The notes: generated from the sequence alone by a model not told the origin. A DNA stretch of 64,000 bases from Hyphomicrobiales bacterium (GCA_004144595.1 SEEM01000014.1:1-64000), one strand, 5' to 3'. Shown: positions 43,673 to 54,049, counted from the stretch's first letter. Made by a program: numbers and translations.

Positions 43673-45478
43673 TCACCGCCGCCCGAACAGCTTCTCGATA
43701 TCGCTCAGCTTCAGTTCGACATAGGTCGGGCGGCCGTGATTGCACTGGCCGGAATTGGGCGTGATCTCCATCTCGCGCAACAGCGCGTCCATCTCCTCGG
43801 GGCGCATGCGGCGGCCGGCGCGGACCGAGTTGTGGCAGGCCATCGTCGCCAGCACATGGTCGAGCCGGCGCTCCAGCGAACCGGCCGTACCGTGCTCCGC
43901 CAAGGCATCGGCGACATCGCGGACCAGGCGTTGGAGATTGCCGCCGGCGAGCTGGCTCGGCGCCTCGCGCACCAGCACCGCGCCGGGGCCGAAGGATTCA
44001 AGCACGAGACCGAGGCTTTCGAGCTCGCCGCTCGCCGCGATCAGCCGGTCGGCATCGACCGGATCGACTTCGACCACTTCCGGCAAGAGCAGGGGCTGGC
44101 GGGCGATGCCGTTGCGGGCGCGTTCCGCCTTGAGGCGCTCATAGACGAGGCGTTCATGGGCGGCGTGCTGGTCGACGATGACGACGCCCTCGCGGGTCTG
44201 GGCGACGATATAGGTCTCGTGGACCTGGGCGCGGGCAGCGCCGAGCGGGCGGTCGAGCGCGTCGGCGGACGGTTCGGCGAGATGCGCGCGGGCGTCGGCC
44301 GAAGGCGCGCCGAAATCGGAGAAGCCGGATTGCGGAGCGCTCGCCGGGAACGGACCCGGCGCATTCCAGCTCGGCGCCTGCGGGAAACCGGGGCGCGGGA
44401 TCGCGTTGCCGCTGCCGCCCATCGAGAGCACGGCGCGGAACGCATCGAGCGTGCGGGCGCCGCCCGTCGTGGTGGCGCGGTGGCCGGCGGCGGCGAGCGC
44501 CGCCTTCAGGCCGGAGACGACGAGGCCGCGCACCAGTGCCGGATCGCGGAAGCGGACCTCGCTCTTGGCCGGATGGACGTTGACGTCGACCGAGCGCGGG
44601 TCGCAGCCGATATCGAGAAAGAGCACCGGATGCCGGTCGGAGGGCACGACATCGGCATAGCCGCCGCGCACCGCCGAAAGCAGCAATTTGTCACGCACCG
44701 GCCGGCCGTTGACGGCGAGATGCACGCCGGCCGAAGTGCCGCGATGGAAGGTCGGCAGGCCGGCGAAGCCGGAAATACGGAAGCCCTCGCGCTCGACCTC
44801 GATGCGCAGCGCGTTCTCGGGAAAATCACGGCCGAGCGCGCGGCCGAGACGGCGCAGGAGTCCTTCCTCCCCGATCGGCTCGGCCGGCCAGTCGAAGGCG
44901 CTGACATGCTCGCCCTCGAGCGAGAAGCGGATCTCGGGATGGGCGATGGCAAGGCGCCGGAGCATCTCGGAGACGGCCTGCGCCTCGGCGCGGTCGCTCT
45001 TCAGGAATTTCAGGCGGGCCGGAGTGAAGATGAAGAGGTCCGAAACCTCGATGCGCGTGCCGGGTGCCGCGGCAACGGGGCGGACCACGCCCTTCTCGCC
45101 GGCCTCGACGACGAGGCCCGAGCCCTGCGCCGCGTCGCGCCGACGGGTCGCGATCGAGAGCCTTGCGACCGAGCCGATCGAGGGCAAGGCCTCGCCGCGG
45201 AAGCCGAGCGTGTCGATGGCGAAGAGGTCGCCGTCGGGGAGCTTCGAGGTGGCATGACGGTCGACCGCCAATTCAAGGTCATCAGGCGTCATGCCGGCGC
45301 CATCGTCGACGACGCGGATCAGCTCGCGCCCGCCGCCGGCGATGGTGACAGCGATGGCGCGCGCGCCGGCATCGATCGCGTTCTCGACGAGCTCCTTCAC
45401 GGCCGCAGCCGGCCGCTCGATCACCTCGCCCGCGGCGATGCGGTCGACCAGAATGGGATCGAGGCGGCGGACGGTCAT
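43673..45478 (-). CDS. mutL: DNA mismatch repair protein MutL (endonuclease type)
   Basis: MutL links MutS mismatch recognition to strand incision. The 601-residue protein has the GHKL ATPase motifs (ELVENAIDAGA, DDGAGM, TLGFRGEALPSI, GTRIEVSDLF) and the C-terminal latent endonuclease motif DQHAAHERLVYERL, with ACHNSVRAG and GQCNHGRPT completing the metal site. This fits genomes without MutH. The middle linker is low-complexity. A double-hairpin repeat lies just upstream of its start. Confidence 0.96.
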   Translation of the reverse strand: MTVRRLDPILVDRIAAGEVIERPAAAVKELVENAIDAGARAIAVTIAGGGRELIRVVDDGAGMTPDDLELAVDRHATSKLPDGDLFAIDTLGFRGEALPSIGSVARLSIATRRRDAAQGSGLVVEAGEKGVVRPVAAAPGTRIEVSDLFIFTPARLKFLKSDRAEAQAVSEMLRRLAIAHPEIRFSLEGEHVSAFDWPAEPIGEEGLLRRLGRALGRDFPENALRIEVEREGFRISGFAGLPTFHRGTSAGVHLAVNGRPVRDKLLLSAVRGGYADVVPSDRHPVLFLDIGCDPRSVDVNVHPAKSEVRFRDPALVRGLVVSGLKAALAAAGHRATTTGGARTLDAFRAVLSMGGSGNAIPRPGFPQAPSWNAPGPFPASAPQSGFSDFGAPSADARAHLAEPSADALDRPLGAARAQVHETYIVAQTREGVVIVDQHAAHERLVYERLKAERARNGIARQPLLLPEVVEVDPVDADRLIAASGELESLGLVLESFGPGAVLVREAPSQLAGGNLQRLVRDVADALAEHGTAGSLERRLDHVLATMACHNSVRAGRRMRPEEMDALLREMEITPNSGQCNHGRPTYVELKLSDIEKLFGRR

Positions 45479-45509
45479 GGAACTTTGGCGATCATTGGGA
45501 AACAGAGCT

Positions 45510-45613
45510 CGTCATTCTCGGGCGAAGCGAAGCGCAGACCCGAGAATCTCCTTCCGAAAGAGGCTCCCGAGCCTTCGTGTCACGAGATGCTCGGGTCAAG
45601 CCCGAGCATGACG
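45510..45613. repeat. ~100-bp double-hairpin intergenic repeat, copy 2
   Basis: Same element as 9784-9881 in reverse: CGTCATTCTCGGG...CCCGAGAAT, then CACGAGATGCTCGGG...CCCGAGCATGACG. It nearly fills the gap between pgi (end) and mutL (start), both on the minus strand, so here it may lie in the mutL upstream region and the pgi downstream message. Confidence 0.75.
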
Positions 45614-45626
45614 CCCGCCCAGCGAC

Positions 45627-46952
45627 TCAAGCCCGCCCTTCGGCCAGATAGCGCTTGGCGAGGAGTTTGGCCTCCTCCACCGCCGGCTGGTCGAAGGGGT
45701 CCACGCCCATGGCGTAGCCGGTCAGGACCGTCTCCAGCATGAAATGCATCAGCATCTCGCCATGGCTGGTCTCGTCGATGCGCTCGACATGGAAGCGACG
45801 GACAGCGCAACCGTTCTTGGCGAAGGTATCGATCATGGCGATGCCCTGAGCTGCGACGAGATCGCCGATCGTCTTGCCGGCGAAATCGGCCTGGCCGATC
45901 TTTTCCGCCAGGGCGGCGTCGATCTGCGGGCCCTTGCCCTTCACCGCGGTAGTGATGACCGTGAAGAACTTGTCCTTGGGGCCGGCGAGATAGAGCTGCT
46001 GCTGCGAATGCTGGTCGACGGGGCCGAGTGCGCCGACAGGCTGCGTCCCCTGCCCGTCCTTGCCGAGGCTCTCGGCCCACAGCTGCATCCACCAGCGCGT
46101 GAGAAGTGCGAGCTTGTCGGCATAGGGCATCAGCACGGCGATGTTCTTGCCCGAGCGCATCGCGGCGAGATGCAAGGCGGCGCCGATGGCGGCCGGGGTC
46201 TCGTCGACGCTCTTTCCGGCGAAGAGCGGCGCCACCGCGCGGCTGGCGCCGAGCCTGAGCGCCTCGATGTCCAGCCCCAGGACGGCGGCCGGCAACAGGC
46301 CGCAATTGGTCAGCACGGAATACCGCCCGCCGACATCGGTGTGATGCTCGAGGAAGGGCGTGCCGAAGGGTTCGAGCAGCGCCCGCAACGGATGCAGCTT
46401 GCCCGCCTTGGCCGGCTCGGAGAGCCCCTCGAAATGCGTCCCGATCTGCTGGTCGGTCAGATGCGCACCGCGCAGGGCCTCGATCGCGGCAATCGACTGC
46501 AGCAGCGTTTCGCCGGTACCGCCGGATTTCGAGATGGCTGCGAACTTGGTGGTCTTGAGCGGCAGCTTGGCGAGCAGCGCCGCATAGGTCGCAGGGTCGA
46601 GGTTATCGATGAAATGGACGCGCGGCCCCGCGGTGAAGTGCGAGAGCCCGGCGATGCCGTAGCCGGTGAGCTGCGCCAGCGTCTGGCCGCCGAGGCTCGA
46701 GCCGCCGGTGCCGAGCACCAGGACGTCGGTGGTGCCGCCGGACTTCAGCCGTTCGGCCGCAGCCTTTACCGGGCCTAGATCGGCGGTGTCGCTCGGCAGC
46801 GTGAGCAGCGGAAGCGAACCGTCCTTCGCCTGCGCCTGCAGTTTCGCCAGCGCAGGCTTGAGGTCGTCCAGAGCCTTCTCGAAGGCCGCATCGGGAATGC
46901 CGCCCTTGCCGACCTTGGATTCGAGCGCGAGATCGAAGCTTTGCTGGACCAT
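45627..46952 (-). CDS. pgi: Glucose-6-phosphate isomerase
   Basis: Interconverts glucose-6-phosphate and fructose-6-phosphate. The 441-residue protein is of the shorter Bacillus-like class, with VLGTGGSSLGGQTL, AISKSGGTGETL (phosphate loop) and the C-terminal QPAVEEAKLLAKRYL segment. Compared with the 550-residue enterobacterial form it lacks insertions. The gene is between mutL and an M16 peptidase pair, all on the minus strand. Confidence 0.94.
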   Translation of the reverse strand: MVQQSFDLALESKVGKGGIPDAAFEKALDDLKPALAKLQAQAKDGSLPLLTLPSDTADLGPVKAAAERLKSGGTTDVLVLGTGGSSLGGQTLAQLTGYGIAGLSHFTAGPRVHFIDNLDPATYAALLAKLPLKTTKFAAISKSGGTGETLLQSIAAIEALRGAHLTDQQIGTHFEGLSEPAKAGKLHPLRALLEPFGTPFLEHHTDVGGRYSVLTNCGLLPAAVLGLDIEALRLGASRAVAPLFAGKSVDETPAAIGAALHLAAMRSGKNIAVLMPYADKLALLTRWWMQLWAESLGKDGQGTQPVGALGPVDQHSQQQLYLAGPKDKFFTVITTAVKGKGPQIDAALAEKIGQADFAGKTIGDLVAAQGIAMIDTFAKNGCAVRRFHVERIDETSHGEMLMHFMLETVLTGYAMGVDPFDQPAVEEAKLLAKRYLAEGRA

Positions 46953-46990
46953 GAGGACCTATCCGTATCGACGAGAAGACGAAGGCTGTT

Positions 46991-48286
46991 TCAGACCAGT
47001 CCGACGGGCTTGCCTACCGCCTGGACGAGCAGTTCGGGATTGCCGAACAGGCGCTGCGCGGCACGCTTGACGTCTGCGAGCGTCACGGCTGCGAAGAGGC
47101 CGTTGCGGCGGGCGAGAAAGTCCGGGGTGTCGCCGCGCAGCGCCAGCGACAGCAATTCGCCGGCGATTTTCGGCGAAGTGTCGAAGCGCAGCGGATAGGA
47201 CCCGACGATATAGCGCTTGGCCTCCTCGACCTCATGCTCGGTCGGGCCGTCCTGCGCGAGCTTGAGCATCTCCTCGCGGATGACCTTCATGGATTCGGCG
47301 GCGCGATCGTTGCGGGTGGCGGTGCCGCCCACCAGCATGGCGCTCTCGCGCATCGGCATCAGGCTGGAGGAGACGCCATAGGCGAGGCCGCGCTTCTCGC
47401 GCACTTCCATGAAAAGGCGCGAGGTGAAGGCCGAACCGCCGAGGATATGGTTCAATACGCTCGCCGGGATGAAGTCCGGATCGTCCCACATCAAGCCCGG
47501 CCCGACGAAGCGCAGCACGGTCTGCGGCACGTCGAGATCGATGACATGGGTCTGGCCGAGGCCCTGGATCGGGAGCGCCTGCACCGGGCGTGGACGTGCG
47601 TCGCCCCGGGGCAGATCGCCGAACAGCGCATCCAGCCGGCCGGCGAGCTCGGTCGCGGTGATGTCTCCGACCACGACGATCTTCAGCCCGGCGCGATCGA
47701 GCAGCGTCGGGCGCAGCGCCTGCAACGCGGCCGCCTCAAGCGTCGAGACGCTGTCGATATCGCCCTTCTCGGGCCGGCTATAGGCATGGCCGGGGAAGGC
47801 CGCCGCATAGAGCGCGTTGCGGCACATCACCTCGGGATTCTTCGCCTGGCGCTGCAAACCGGCAATGATCTGGGCGCGCACACGCGCGACGGCATCCGCA
47901 TCGAAGCGCGGCTTGTTGAGCGCCAGACCGAGCAGGTCGAAGGCGGTGTCGCGATGTGTCGAGAGCGTCTGGAGATAGCCGTGGAAATCGTCGCGGCGGG
48001 CCTCGAAGCCGAGGCTGATCGCATGGTCGGCCATCCGGCCCTGGAAGGCCTCGGCATCGAGATCGCCGGCGCCCTCGTCGAGCAGGCCCGAGATCAGATA
48101 GGCGCTGCCGGCCGCGTTGTCCGGGTCGCGGCTGGCGCCGCCATCGAAGGCGAAATCGACCGCGATAAGGGGCAGACTATGCTCCTCGACCAGCCAGGCC
48201 TCGACGCCGCCGGGCGAGCGGACGGTCTGGACGGTGATGGCCGGACCGGCCGTGTTGAGTTTGGGCATCGGAATCGGGGCGTTCAT
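46991..48286 (-). CDS. M16 family peptidase-like protein without zinc motif
   Basis: A 431-residue M16-fold protein. Where active members carry HXXEH, this one reads AYLISGLLDEG, with both His and the Glu lost, so it should not bind zinc. Other M16 features remain, such as the RGLAYGV loop and the GVSSSL segment. It lies 53 bases downstream of an active M16 gene, and the two likely form a heterodimer, as the alpha and beta subunits of mitochondrial processing peptidase do. The start ATG 48286 (MNAPIPMPKL) is clear. Confidence 0.9.
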   Translation of the reverse strand: MNAPIPMPKLNTAGPAITVQTVRSPGGVEAWLVEEHSLPLIAVDFAFDGGASRDPDNAAGSAYLISGLLDEGAGDLDAEAFQGRMADHAISLGFEARRDDFHGYLQTLSTHRDTAFDLLGLALNKPRFDADAVARVRAQIIAGLQRQAKNPEVMCRNALYAAAFPGHAYSRPEKGDIDSVSTLEAAALQALRPTLLDRAGLKIVVVGDITATELAGRLDALFGDLPRGDARPRPVQALPIQGLGQTHVIDLDVPQTVLRFVGPGLMWDDPDFIPASVLNHILGGSAFTSRLFMEVREKRGLAYGVSSSLMPMRESAMLVGGTATRNDRAAESMKVIREEMLKLAQDGPTEHEVEEAKRYIVGSYPLRFDTSPKIAGELLSLALRGDTPDFLARRNGLFAAVTLADVKRAAQRLFGNPELLVQAVGKPVGLV

Positions 48287-48339
48287 GTCGCTTCCTGTCG
48301 GCGGAGCAGGATCTCCGCCCGTTCGATGGGACGGCGGCG

Positions 48340-49629
48340 TCAGGCCGGCAGCAGCAGGCCGGTGACGCTGCGATCAGGCTTGAGATAGCGGCGAGCCGCC
48401 TCGACCACGGCATCGCGACTGATCGCCTCGATGCGCTGCGGCCAGGCCAGCACGTCCTCGACCGTCTCGCCGACGGCCAGGGCCGATCCGAAGATGCGCG
48501 CGAGCGAGGACTGGTTGTCGCGGGCGAAGATGGTCTCCGCAACCAGTCGCGTGCGGGCACGCGCCAGCTCCAGCTCGCTCGGCCCGTCAGTCAGGAAGGC
48601 TGCGAGCGCCGCATCGAGCCCGGCTTCCATCGCCGCCATCTCGACACCGGGGCGCGGGCTGGCGGACAGCTGAAAGGCAGCGCGATCGACCATCGAGGCC
48701 ATGAAATAGGCACTGGCGCCGGCGGCGAGTTCATCCTCGACGCAGAGCTTGCGATAGAGCCGCGACGTCGTGCCTCCGCCGAGGATTTCGGCGACGAGCT
48801 CGAGCGCCAGCACCTCTTCACGGTCTCCCGCGGTGTAGGTCGGGGTCAGCCAGCCGCGCCGCAGCGAGGGCTGCTGCACGCGCGGATCGTTGAGCTGCAC
48901 GCGGCGCGAGGCGCGGGGCTCGGGCTCGATCGGGCGGGAGCGGACCGGCGCCGCGCCGCGGGCCGCGATCTTGCCATAGGTCTCCTCGGCGAGGCGGCGG
49001 ACCTCCGTCGCATCGGTATCGCCGGCGACGACGAGGATCGCGTTCTCCGGCGTGTAGAAACGCTGGTAATAGGCGAAGGCGTCGTCGCGGTTCAGCCCCT
49101 CGATCTCGTGCTCCCAACCGATGATCGGCGTGCCATAGGGATGGTGAAAGAACAGCGTCGCGGAGAATTCCTCGCCGAGCTGGGCGGCAGGGTCGGAATC
49201 GACGCGCATGCGCCGCTCCTCCAGCACCACGTCGCGTTCGGGCGCGACCACGCTCTCGTCGAAGGAGAGACCGGTCATCCGGTCGGCCTCGTAATCCATC
49301 ATCGCGCGCAGGTGTTCCTTCGGCACGCGCTGGAAATAGGCGGTATAGTCGAAGGAGGTGAAGGCATTCTCCTGGCCGCCGTAACCGGCCACGATCTTGG
49401 AGAACTCGCCGGCCGGCCAGGCTTTCGTGCCCTTGAACATCAGGTGCTCGAGGAAATGCGCGATGCCCGACTTGGCCGCCGGATCGTCGGCCGAGCCGTT
49501 GCGATACCAGACCATGTGGGTGACGACCGGGGCACGCCGATCGTTCACCACGACGACATCGAGGCCATTGGCCAACCGGAAGGATTCGACCGGCTGCGCC
49601 AGGTCGGTCCGGTGCGCATGGATGTTCAC
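48340..49629 (-). CDS. M16 family zinc metallopeptidase, catalytic member of pair
   Basis: A 429-residue M16 peptidase with intact HFLEH (His58, Glu61, His62) and RDVVLEERRMR, giving the third metal ligand. GTG 49629 (MNIHAHRTDL) is chosen because AGGAGA lies eight bases upstream; the frame reaches 49683. It is first in a two-gene unit whose second gene encodes an inactive M16 partner. The substrate is unknown; relatives clip small peptides or signal sequences. Confidence 0.92.
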   Translation of the reverse strand: MNIHAHRTDLAQPVESFRLANGLDVVVVNDRRAPVVTHMVWYRNGSADDPAAKSGIAHFLEHLMFKGTKAWPAGEFSKIVAGYGGQENAFTSFDYTAYFQRVPKEHLRAMMDYEADRMTGLSFDESVVAPERDVVLEERRMRVDSDPAAQLGEEFSATLFFHHPYGTPIIGWEHEIEGLNRDDAFAYYQRFYTPENAILVVAGDTDATEVRRLAEETYGKIAARGAAPVRSRPIEPEPRASRRVQLNDPRVQQPSLRRGWLTPTYTAGDREEVLALELVAEILGGGTTSRLYRKLCVEDELAAGASAYFMASMVDRAAFQLSASPRPGVEMAAMEAGLDAALAAFLTDGPSELELARARTRLVAETIFARDNQSSLARIFGSALAVGETVEDVLAWPQRIEAISRDAVVEAARRYLKPDRSVTGLLLPA

Positions 49630-49760
49630 CTGTAGCCGTCTCCTCGATCGAAAAAGGGCGAGCGCGACGCGCCCGCCCTTCATGACAACTTGGTCGGGCG
49701 ACCCGGCTTCGGCAAGGGGCGATCAGCGCGACGACGCGCTCTCGCAGATGCCGGCCCGGC

Positions 49761-50405
49761 CTACTGACGCATCACCGGCCCGCGTCCAGCCGAAAATTCG
49801 CGAATGCCGGGCTCCTGCGTGTCCTCAACCGGACCACGAGCACCCGGGCCAATGGCAGCCGTGCCAGCCGGGCGGCGATAGCCGGTCGGCGGCTCGGTGA
49901 GCGTGCGGCGCGGCGGCTCGGAACCATAGGCCACGGCATCCTGATCGATCTGGCCCTGACGTGCGGCCATCTCGCGCCCGACCACGATCGGCTTGATGAT
50001 GTTGGTGTAGTTGCTGTCGTCTTCCGTAAACAATTGGCCCCTCGGCTGGCGCGTCGTCCGGCCGCGTCGGATCTCCTCGGGCGACATGCGAGCGATGTTC
50101 TTCAGGCCGAGAGGTTCCTCGTAAGGCGCCGGATTGGCCGCATCCTTGCGGCGCTGGACATCCGGATCATTCGGCCAGGCCGCGTTGCGCTCGCTCGCCG
50201 CCTGCTGCGGAGGCGGCAGCGTCGAGTTCGGCGGCACCACCAGCGGCGCGCGGGCGCGATAGTCGATATCCGATCCCTCGCCCTTGCCGAAGACGCCCTG
50301 CATCATGTTGTAGATGAGCGAGCCTTCCTGCGCGAAGGCGGGTGACGCCCCGAGCACAAGCCCGCCGGCGATGAGCAGATGAGCCACGCGGATGCGTTTG
50401 GCCAT
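49761..50405 (-). CDS. Secreted hypothetical protein downstream of lspA
   Basis: A 214-residue protein with signal peptide (AKRIRVAHLLIAGGLVLGAS, cleaved after AFA). The mature part is proline- and arginine-rich and largely loose, with blocks DYRARAPLVVPP, AAWPNDPDVQRRK and MSPEEIRRGR. Similar proteins follow lspA in many Rhizobiales but have no known role. ATG 50405 has GAAGGGAGA before it, which rules out the longer frame to 50474. The two M16 genes follow downstream on the same strand. Confidence 0.78.
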   Translation of the reverse strand: MAKRIRVAHLLIAGGLVLGASPAFAQEGSLIYNMMQGVFGKGEGSDIDYRARAPLVVPPNSTLPPPQQAASERNAAWPNDPDVQRRKDAANPAPYEEPLGLKNIARMSPEEIRRGRTTRQPRGQLFTEDDSNYTNIIKPIVVGREMAARQGQIDQDAVAYGSEPPRRTLTEPPTGYRRPAGTAAIGPGARGPVEDTQEPGIREFSAGRGPVMRQ

Positions 50406-50443
50406 GTCAAATCTCCCTTCGGACAATCTCGCCCGGTAATTTC

Positions 50444-50490
50444 GCATCGGCTTTGCCCGAAAACCGCGCCCCACTTCTCGGGCCGATGCT
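50444..50490. repeat. Dispersed ~47-bp palindromic repeat, copy 3
   Basis: The best-conserved copy: GCATCGGCTTT, CCCGAAAACCGCG, CCACTTCTCGGGCCGATGCT. It lies between lspA and the secreted-protein gene. Other copies are at 2133-2178 and 32537-32585. Confidence 0.75.
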
Positions 50491-50531
50491 CTAAAACCCA
50501 GACGAACGGCAAAACAATGGCGAGACCGCCG

Positions 50532-51014
50532 TTAAGCTGTGTTTTCCGCGCTCGGGCGGAAGGACTCATACAGCAGGCCGAGCACCCCGACAACGATCGC
50601 GACGTCGGCAATGTTGAAGATATACCAGCTAAAGCTGCCCCAGTGGAAATGGACGAAGTCGACGACCGCGCCATAGAGGGCGCGATCGACCCCGTTGCCG
50701 AGCGCCCCGCCGATGATCAGCGCGAGGCTGAACACGGAGAAGCGCCGCGGTTCGCGCCACATCCAGCGCCAGAGCCAGACGGCCGCGACGAAGGAGATGA
50801 CGACCAGGAACCAGCGGCCGAGATCGGTGCCCTGCTGGAACAGCCCGTAGGAGATGCCGCGGTTCCAGGCGAGCACGATCGTCAGGAAGGAGGCGAGATC
50901 GTACGGTCCGTTCTCCGCCAGCCCGACGCCGTAGAGCAACCACGTCTTCAGCACCTGATCGGCGATGAAGACGACCAGAACGACGACGAGGCCGAGGCGT
51001 CGAGCAGATGTCAT
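50532..51014 (-). CDS. lspA: Lipoprotein signal peptidase (signal peptidase II)
   Basis: Inner-membrane aspartyl protease that removes signal peptides from prolipoproteins, such as the two small lipoproteins at 12.3-13.0 kb. The 160-residue protein has four helices and the catalytic motifs GNGVDR and FNIADV with the two aspartates, plus the NRGISYG segment. ATG 51014 overlaps the ileS stop by one base (TGATG), so translation is coupled to ileS. Confidence 0.95.
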   Translation of the reverse strand: MTSARRLGLVVVLVVFIADQVLKTWLLYGVGLAENGPYDLASFLTIVLAWNRGISYGLFQQGTDLGRWFLVVISFVAAVWLWRWMWREPRRFSVFSLALIIGGALGNGVDRALYGAVVDFVHFHWGSFSWYIFNIADVAIVVGVLGLLYESFRPSAENTA

Positions 51015-54000
51015 CAGGCGCGCAACCCCAACTCCTTCAGGGCCTTGGCATCGCGTGGCGTCACCTGCGGATAGGCCTTGTCGGCCGTCTCGGGCGCGAA
51101 ATACTTCCACGACCGGGCGCATTTGATGCCGGCCGCGCGATGCGGCACGACCGCGACGCCCGGCACATCTGCCAGGCGGAAGGCATCGGCCGGCCCTTCG
51201 CCGCTTTCGATCCGAATGCCGGAGGTGATGCTGATCTCGGCGAGATCGACCCCGGACAGCGCGGCGTAGAGATCGCTGTCGGAGACGAAGACCTGCGGGG
51301 CTGCTTCCAGCGAGGAGCCCAGCCGCTTGGCCGCGCGCTCGAGTTCGAGCGCACCGGTGACGACGCGGCGCACGCGCCGGATCTTCGACCAGCGCTCGGC
51401 CAGCTCAGGATCGAGCCAGCCGGCTTGCGCCGCGACGAAGCGCTCGAGATGGACCGAGCCCTCGCCCGCCTTCTGGTCCGGGTAGCGATCGAGCCAGGCT
51501 TCCTCGGCGGTAAAGACCAGGATCGGCGCGAGCCAGGTCGTGAGGCAGCGGAAAAGATGGTCGACGACGGTGAGCGCGCTCTTGCGCACATGGCTCGACA
51601 GCGGATCGCAATAAAGCGCGTCCTTGCGCACGTCGAAATAGAAGGCCGAGAGCTCGGTGTTCATGAACTGCGAGAGCAGGAACACGACCTTCTTGTAGTC
51701 ATAGGTGCGATAGGCTTCCTCGACCTGCGGGCCGAGCTCGGCAAGGCGATGCAGCATCAGCCGCTCCAGCTCCGGCATCGTCTGCGGATCGGAGACGCGG
51801 ACGTCCTCGCTGAAATGGGCGAGCGTGCCGAGCATCCAGCGCATGGTGTTGCGCAGCTTGCGATAGGTCTCGACGAAGGTCTTGAGGATCTCCTTGCCGA
51901 TGCGCAGATCGTCGGAGTAATCGGCCGCCGCGACCCAGAGGCGCAGGATGTCGGCGCCCGAGTCCTTGATGATGTCCTGCGGGGCGGTGACGTTGCCCTT
52001 CGATTTCGACATCTTCTCGCCCTTCTCGTCCAGGCAGAAGCCATGGGTCAGGACGATGTCGTAGGGCGCCCGGCCGCGCGTGCCGCAGCTTTCGAGCAGG
52101 CTCGAATGGAACCAGCCGCGATGCTGGTCGGAGCCTTCGAGATACATCACCCGATCCTTGCCGCCCTCGCCGCGGCGGCGGGCGCGCAGGTCGGCGCGCT
52201 TCTCGAGCGTGAAGGCATGGGTCGAGCCCGAATCGAACCAGACATCGAGCACGTCGGTGACACGCTCGTACTGCGCGGGATCATAGCCGAAGGGCTTGAG
52301 GAAGCGGGCGCCATCCGTGTCGGTGAACCAGGCGTCGGCCCCCTCGGCCTCGAAAGCCTCGGCGATGGCGGCGTTGACCCCGGCATCGACGAGGATGTCC
52401 TTGGTCTCCTTCTCGACGAAGACCGTGATCGGCACGCCCCAGGCACGCTGGCGCGAGACGACCCAGTCCGGCCGGTTGGCGATCATGCCGGTGATGCGGT
52501 TCTCGCCGGCGGCGGGGACCCATTCGGTCTCCTTGATCGCCTTGAGCGCGCGGTTGCGCAGGGTGTCGGTGTTGCCGCCTGCGACCGGCTGCGGATCGGC
52601 GGCATCCGGCGCGCCGGCCTCGCCGATCGGCTTGTCCATGGCGATGAACCATTGCGGCGTGTTGCGGAAGATCACCGGCTTCTTCGAGCGCCACGAATGC
52701 GGATACTGATGCTTCAGGCGGCCGCGCGCGATGATGTTGCCGGCCTCGACCAGCGCCTTGATGACGACGTCGTTGGCGTTGCCCTTCTCGCCCTTGTCGG
52801 TGATGACCTGCGCGCCCTCGAAGCCCGGAGCCTCCTTGGTGAAGCGGCCATCGGCATCGACGGTGTAGGGGATGCGGGTCTCGATGCCGCGCTCGGTGAG
52901 CTGGCGGCCGTTCGCCATCCAGACGTCAAAGTCCTCGCGGCCATGGCTCGGCGCGGTATGGACGAAGCCGGTGCCGGCATCGTCGGTGACATGGTCGCCG
53001 TCGAGCAGCGGGACGACGAAGTCGTAACCGTGGCCGCGCAGCGGGTGGGCGCACTCGACCGGAAACAATTCCGCAGGATCTAGGTCTGCAACGAGTTCGA
53101 AACTGTCGACCTTTGCTGCCTTGAAGACACTTTCAGCGAGGTTCTTCGCAAGAACATAGGTCGCGCCGGTCTTGGCCCAGTTGTTCTCGGGCGCCGCCGT
53201 GACCTTGTAGAGGCCATAGGCAACCTTGTGGTTGTAAGCGATCGCACGATTGCCGGGGATCGTCCAAGGTGTCGTCGTCCAGATGACGACAGAAGCATTT
53301 AGAAGCTGATCCGCAACCTGCCCGAGCCCCAAGACCATCTTCACCGGGAACGCCACGAACACCGTGTCGCTGACGTGCTCCTCGTACTCGACCTCGGCCT
53401 CGGCGAGCGCAGTCTTCTCGACCACCGACCACATCACCGGCTTGGAGCCGCGATAGAGCTGGCCGGTCTCGGCGAATTTCATGATCTCGCGCGCGATCTG
53501 CGCCTCGGCCGGATAGGCCATGGTCAGATAGGGGTTGGCCCAGTCGCCCTCGACGCCCAAGCGCTTGAATTCCTCGCGCTGGACGTCGACCCAATGCTCG
53601 GCGAAGGAGCGGCATTCCTTGCGGAACTCGACGACTGGAACGTCGTCCTTGTTCAGCCCCTTGGCGCGATACTGCTCCTCGATCTTCCACTCGATCGGCA
53701 GGCCGTGGCAGTCCCAGCCCGGCACGTAGTTGGAATCGTAGCCGAGCATCTGCTGCGACCGCGTGACGAGGTCCTTGAGGACCTTGTTCAGTGCGTGGCC
53801 GATATGGATGTTGCCGTTGGCATAGGGAGGACCGTCGTGGAGCACGAACCTGTCGCGCCCCTGCCCCGCTTCGCGCAGCTTGCGGTAGAGGTCCATCTTC
53901 GCCCAGCGGGCGAGCAGTTCCGGCTCGCGCTGTGGCAGGCCGGCGCGCATCGGGAACTCGGTCTGGGGCAGAAAGAGCGTCTGCGAATAGTCGACGCCAT

Positions 54001-54049
54001 CGGCAGCGGTCTCGGCGGCTTTGGCGGTGCTGGTCTTGTCGGTCATCAT
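51014..54049 (-). CDS. ileS: Isoleucine-tRNA ligase
   Basis: Class I aminoacyl-tRNA synthetase charging tRNA-Ile. The 1011-residue protein has HIGH (residues 82-85), the editing domain with [12 protein letters not shown], and EKMSKSKGN (about residue 677). The C-terminus lacks an obvious zinc finger, consistent with the alphaproteobacterial form. ATG 54049 and 54046 are adjacent (MMTD). It stands upstream of lspA, the usual ileS-lspA order; ribF lies upstream on the same strand with a 200-base gap. Confidence 0.97.
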   Translation of the reverse strand: MMTDKTSTAKAAETAADGVDYSQTLFLPQTEFPMRAGLPQREPELLARWAKMDLYRKLREAGQGRDRFVLHDGPPYANGNIHIGHALNKVLKDLVTRSQQMLGYDSNYVPGWDCHGLPIEWKIEEQYRAKGLNKDDVPVVEFRKECRSFAEHWVDVQREEFKRLGVEGDWANPYLTMAYPAEAQIAREIMKFAETGQLYRGSKPVMWSVVEKTALAEAEVEYEEHVSDTVFVAFPVKMVLGLGQVADQLLNASVVIWTTTPWTIPGNRAIAYNHKVAYGLYKVTAAPENNWAKTGATYVLAKNLAESVFKAAKVDSFELVADLDPAELFPVECAHPLRGHGYDFVVPLLDGDHVTDDAGTGFVHTAPSHGREDFDVWMANGRQLTERGIETRIPYTVDADGRFTKEAPGFEGAQVITDKGEKGNANDVVIKALVEAGNIIARGRLKHQYPHSWRSKKPVIFRNTPQWFIAMDKPIGEAGAPDAADPQPVAGGNTDTLRNRALKAIKETEWVPAAGENRITGMIANRPDWVVSRQRAWGVPITVFVEKETKDILVDAGVNAAIAEAFEAEGADAWFTDTDGARFLKPFGYDPAQYERVTDVLDVWFDSGSTHAFTLEKRADLRARRRGEGGKDRVMYLEGSDQHRGWFHSSLLESCGTRGRAPYDIVLTHGFCLDEKGEKMSKSKGNVTAPQDIIKDSGADILRLWVAAADYSDDLRIGKEILKTFVETYRKLRNTMRWMLGTLAHFSEDVRVSDPQTMPELERLMLHRLAELGPQVEEAYRTYDYKKVVFLLSQFMNTELSAFYFDVRKDALYCDPLSSHVRKSALTVVDHLFRCLTTWLAPILVFTAEEAWLDRYPDQKAGEGSVHLERFVAAQAGWLDPELAERWSKIRRVRRVVTGALELERAAKRLGSSLEAAPQVFVSDSDLYAALSGVDLAEISITSGIRIESGEGPADAFRLADVPGVAVVPHRAAGIKCARSWKYFAPETADKAYPQVTPRDAKALKELGLRA

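Noticed and set aside
43661-45742. 693-codon open frame on the plus strand
   Set aside because: Antisense to mutL, which carries all ATPase and endonuclease motifs.
51008-53083. 691-codon open frame on the plus strand
   Set aside because: Antisense to ileS; composition is typical of shadow frames (rich in Arg, Ala, Asp, His, Gly).
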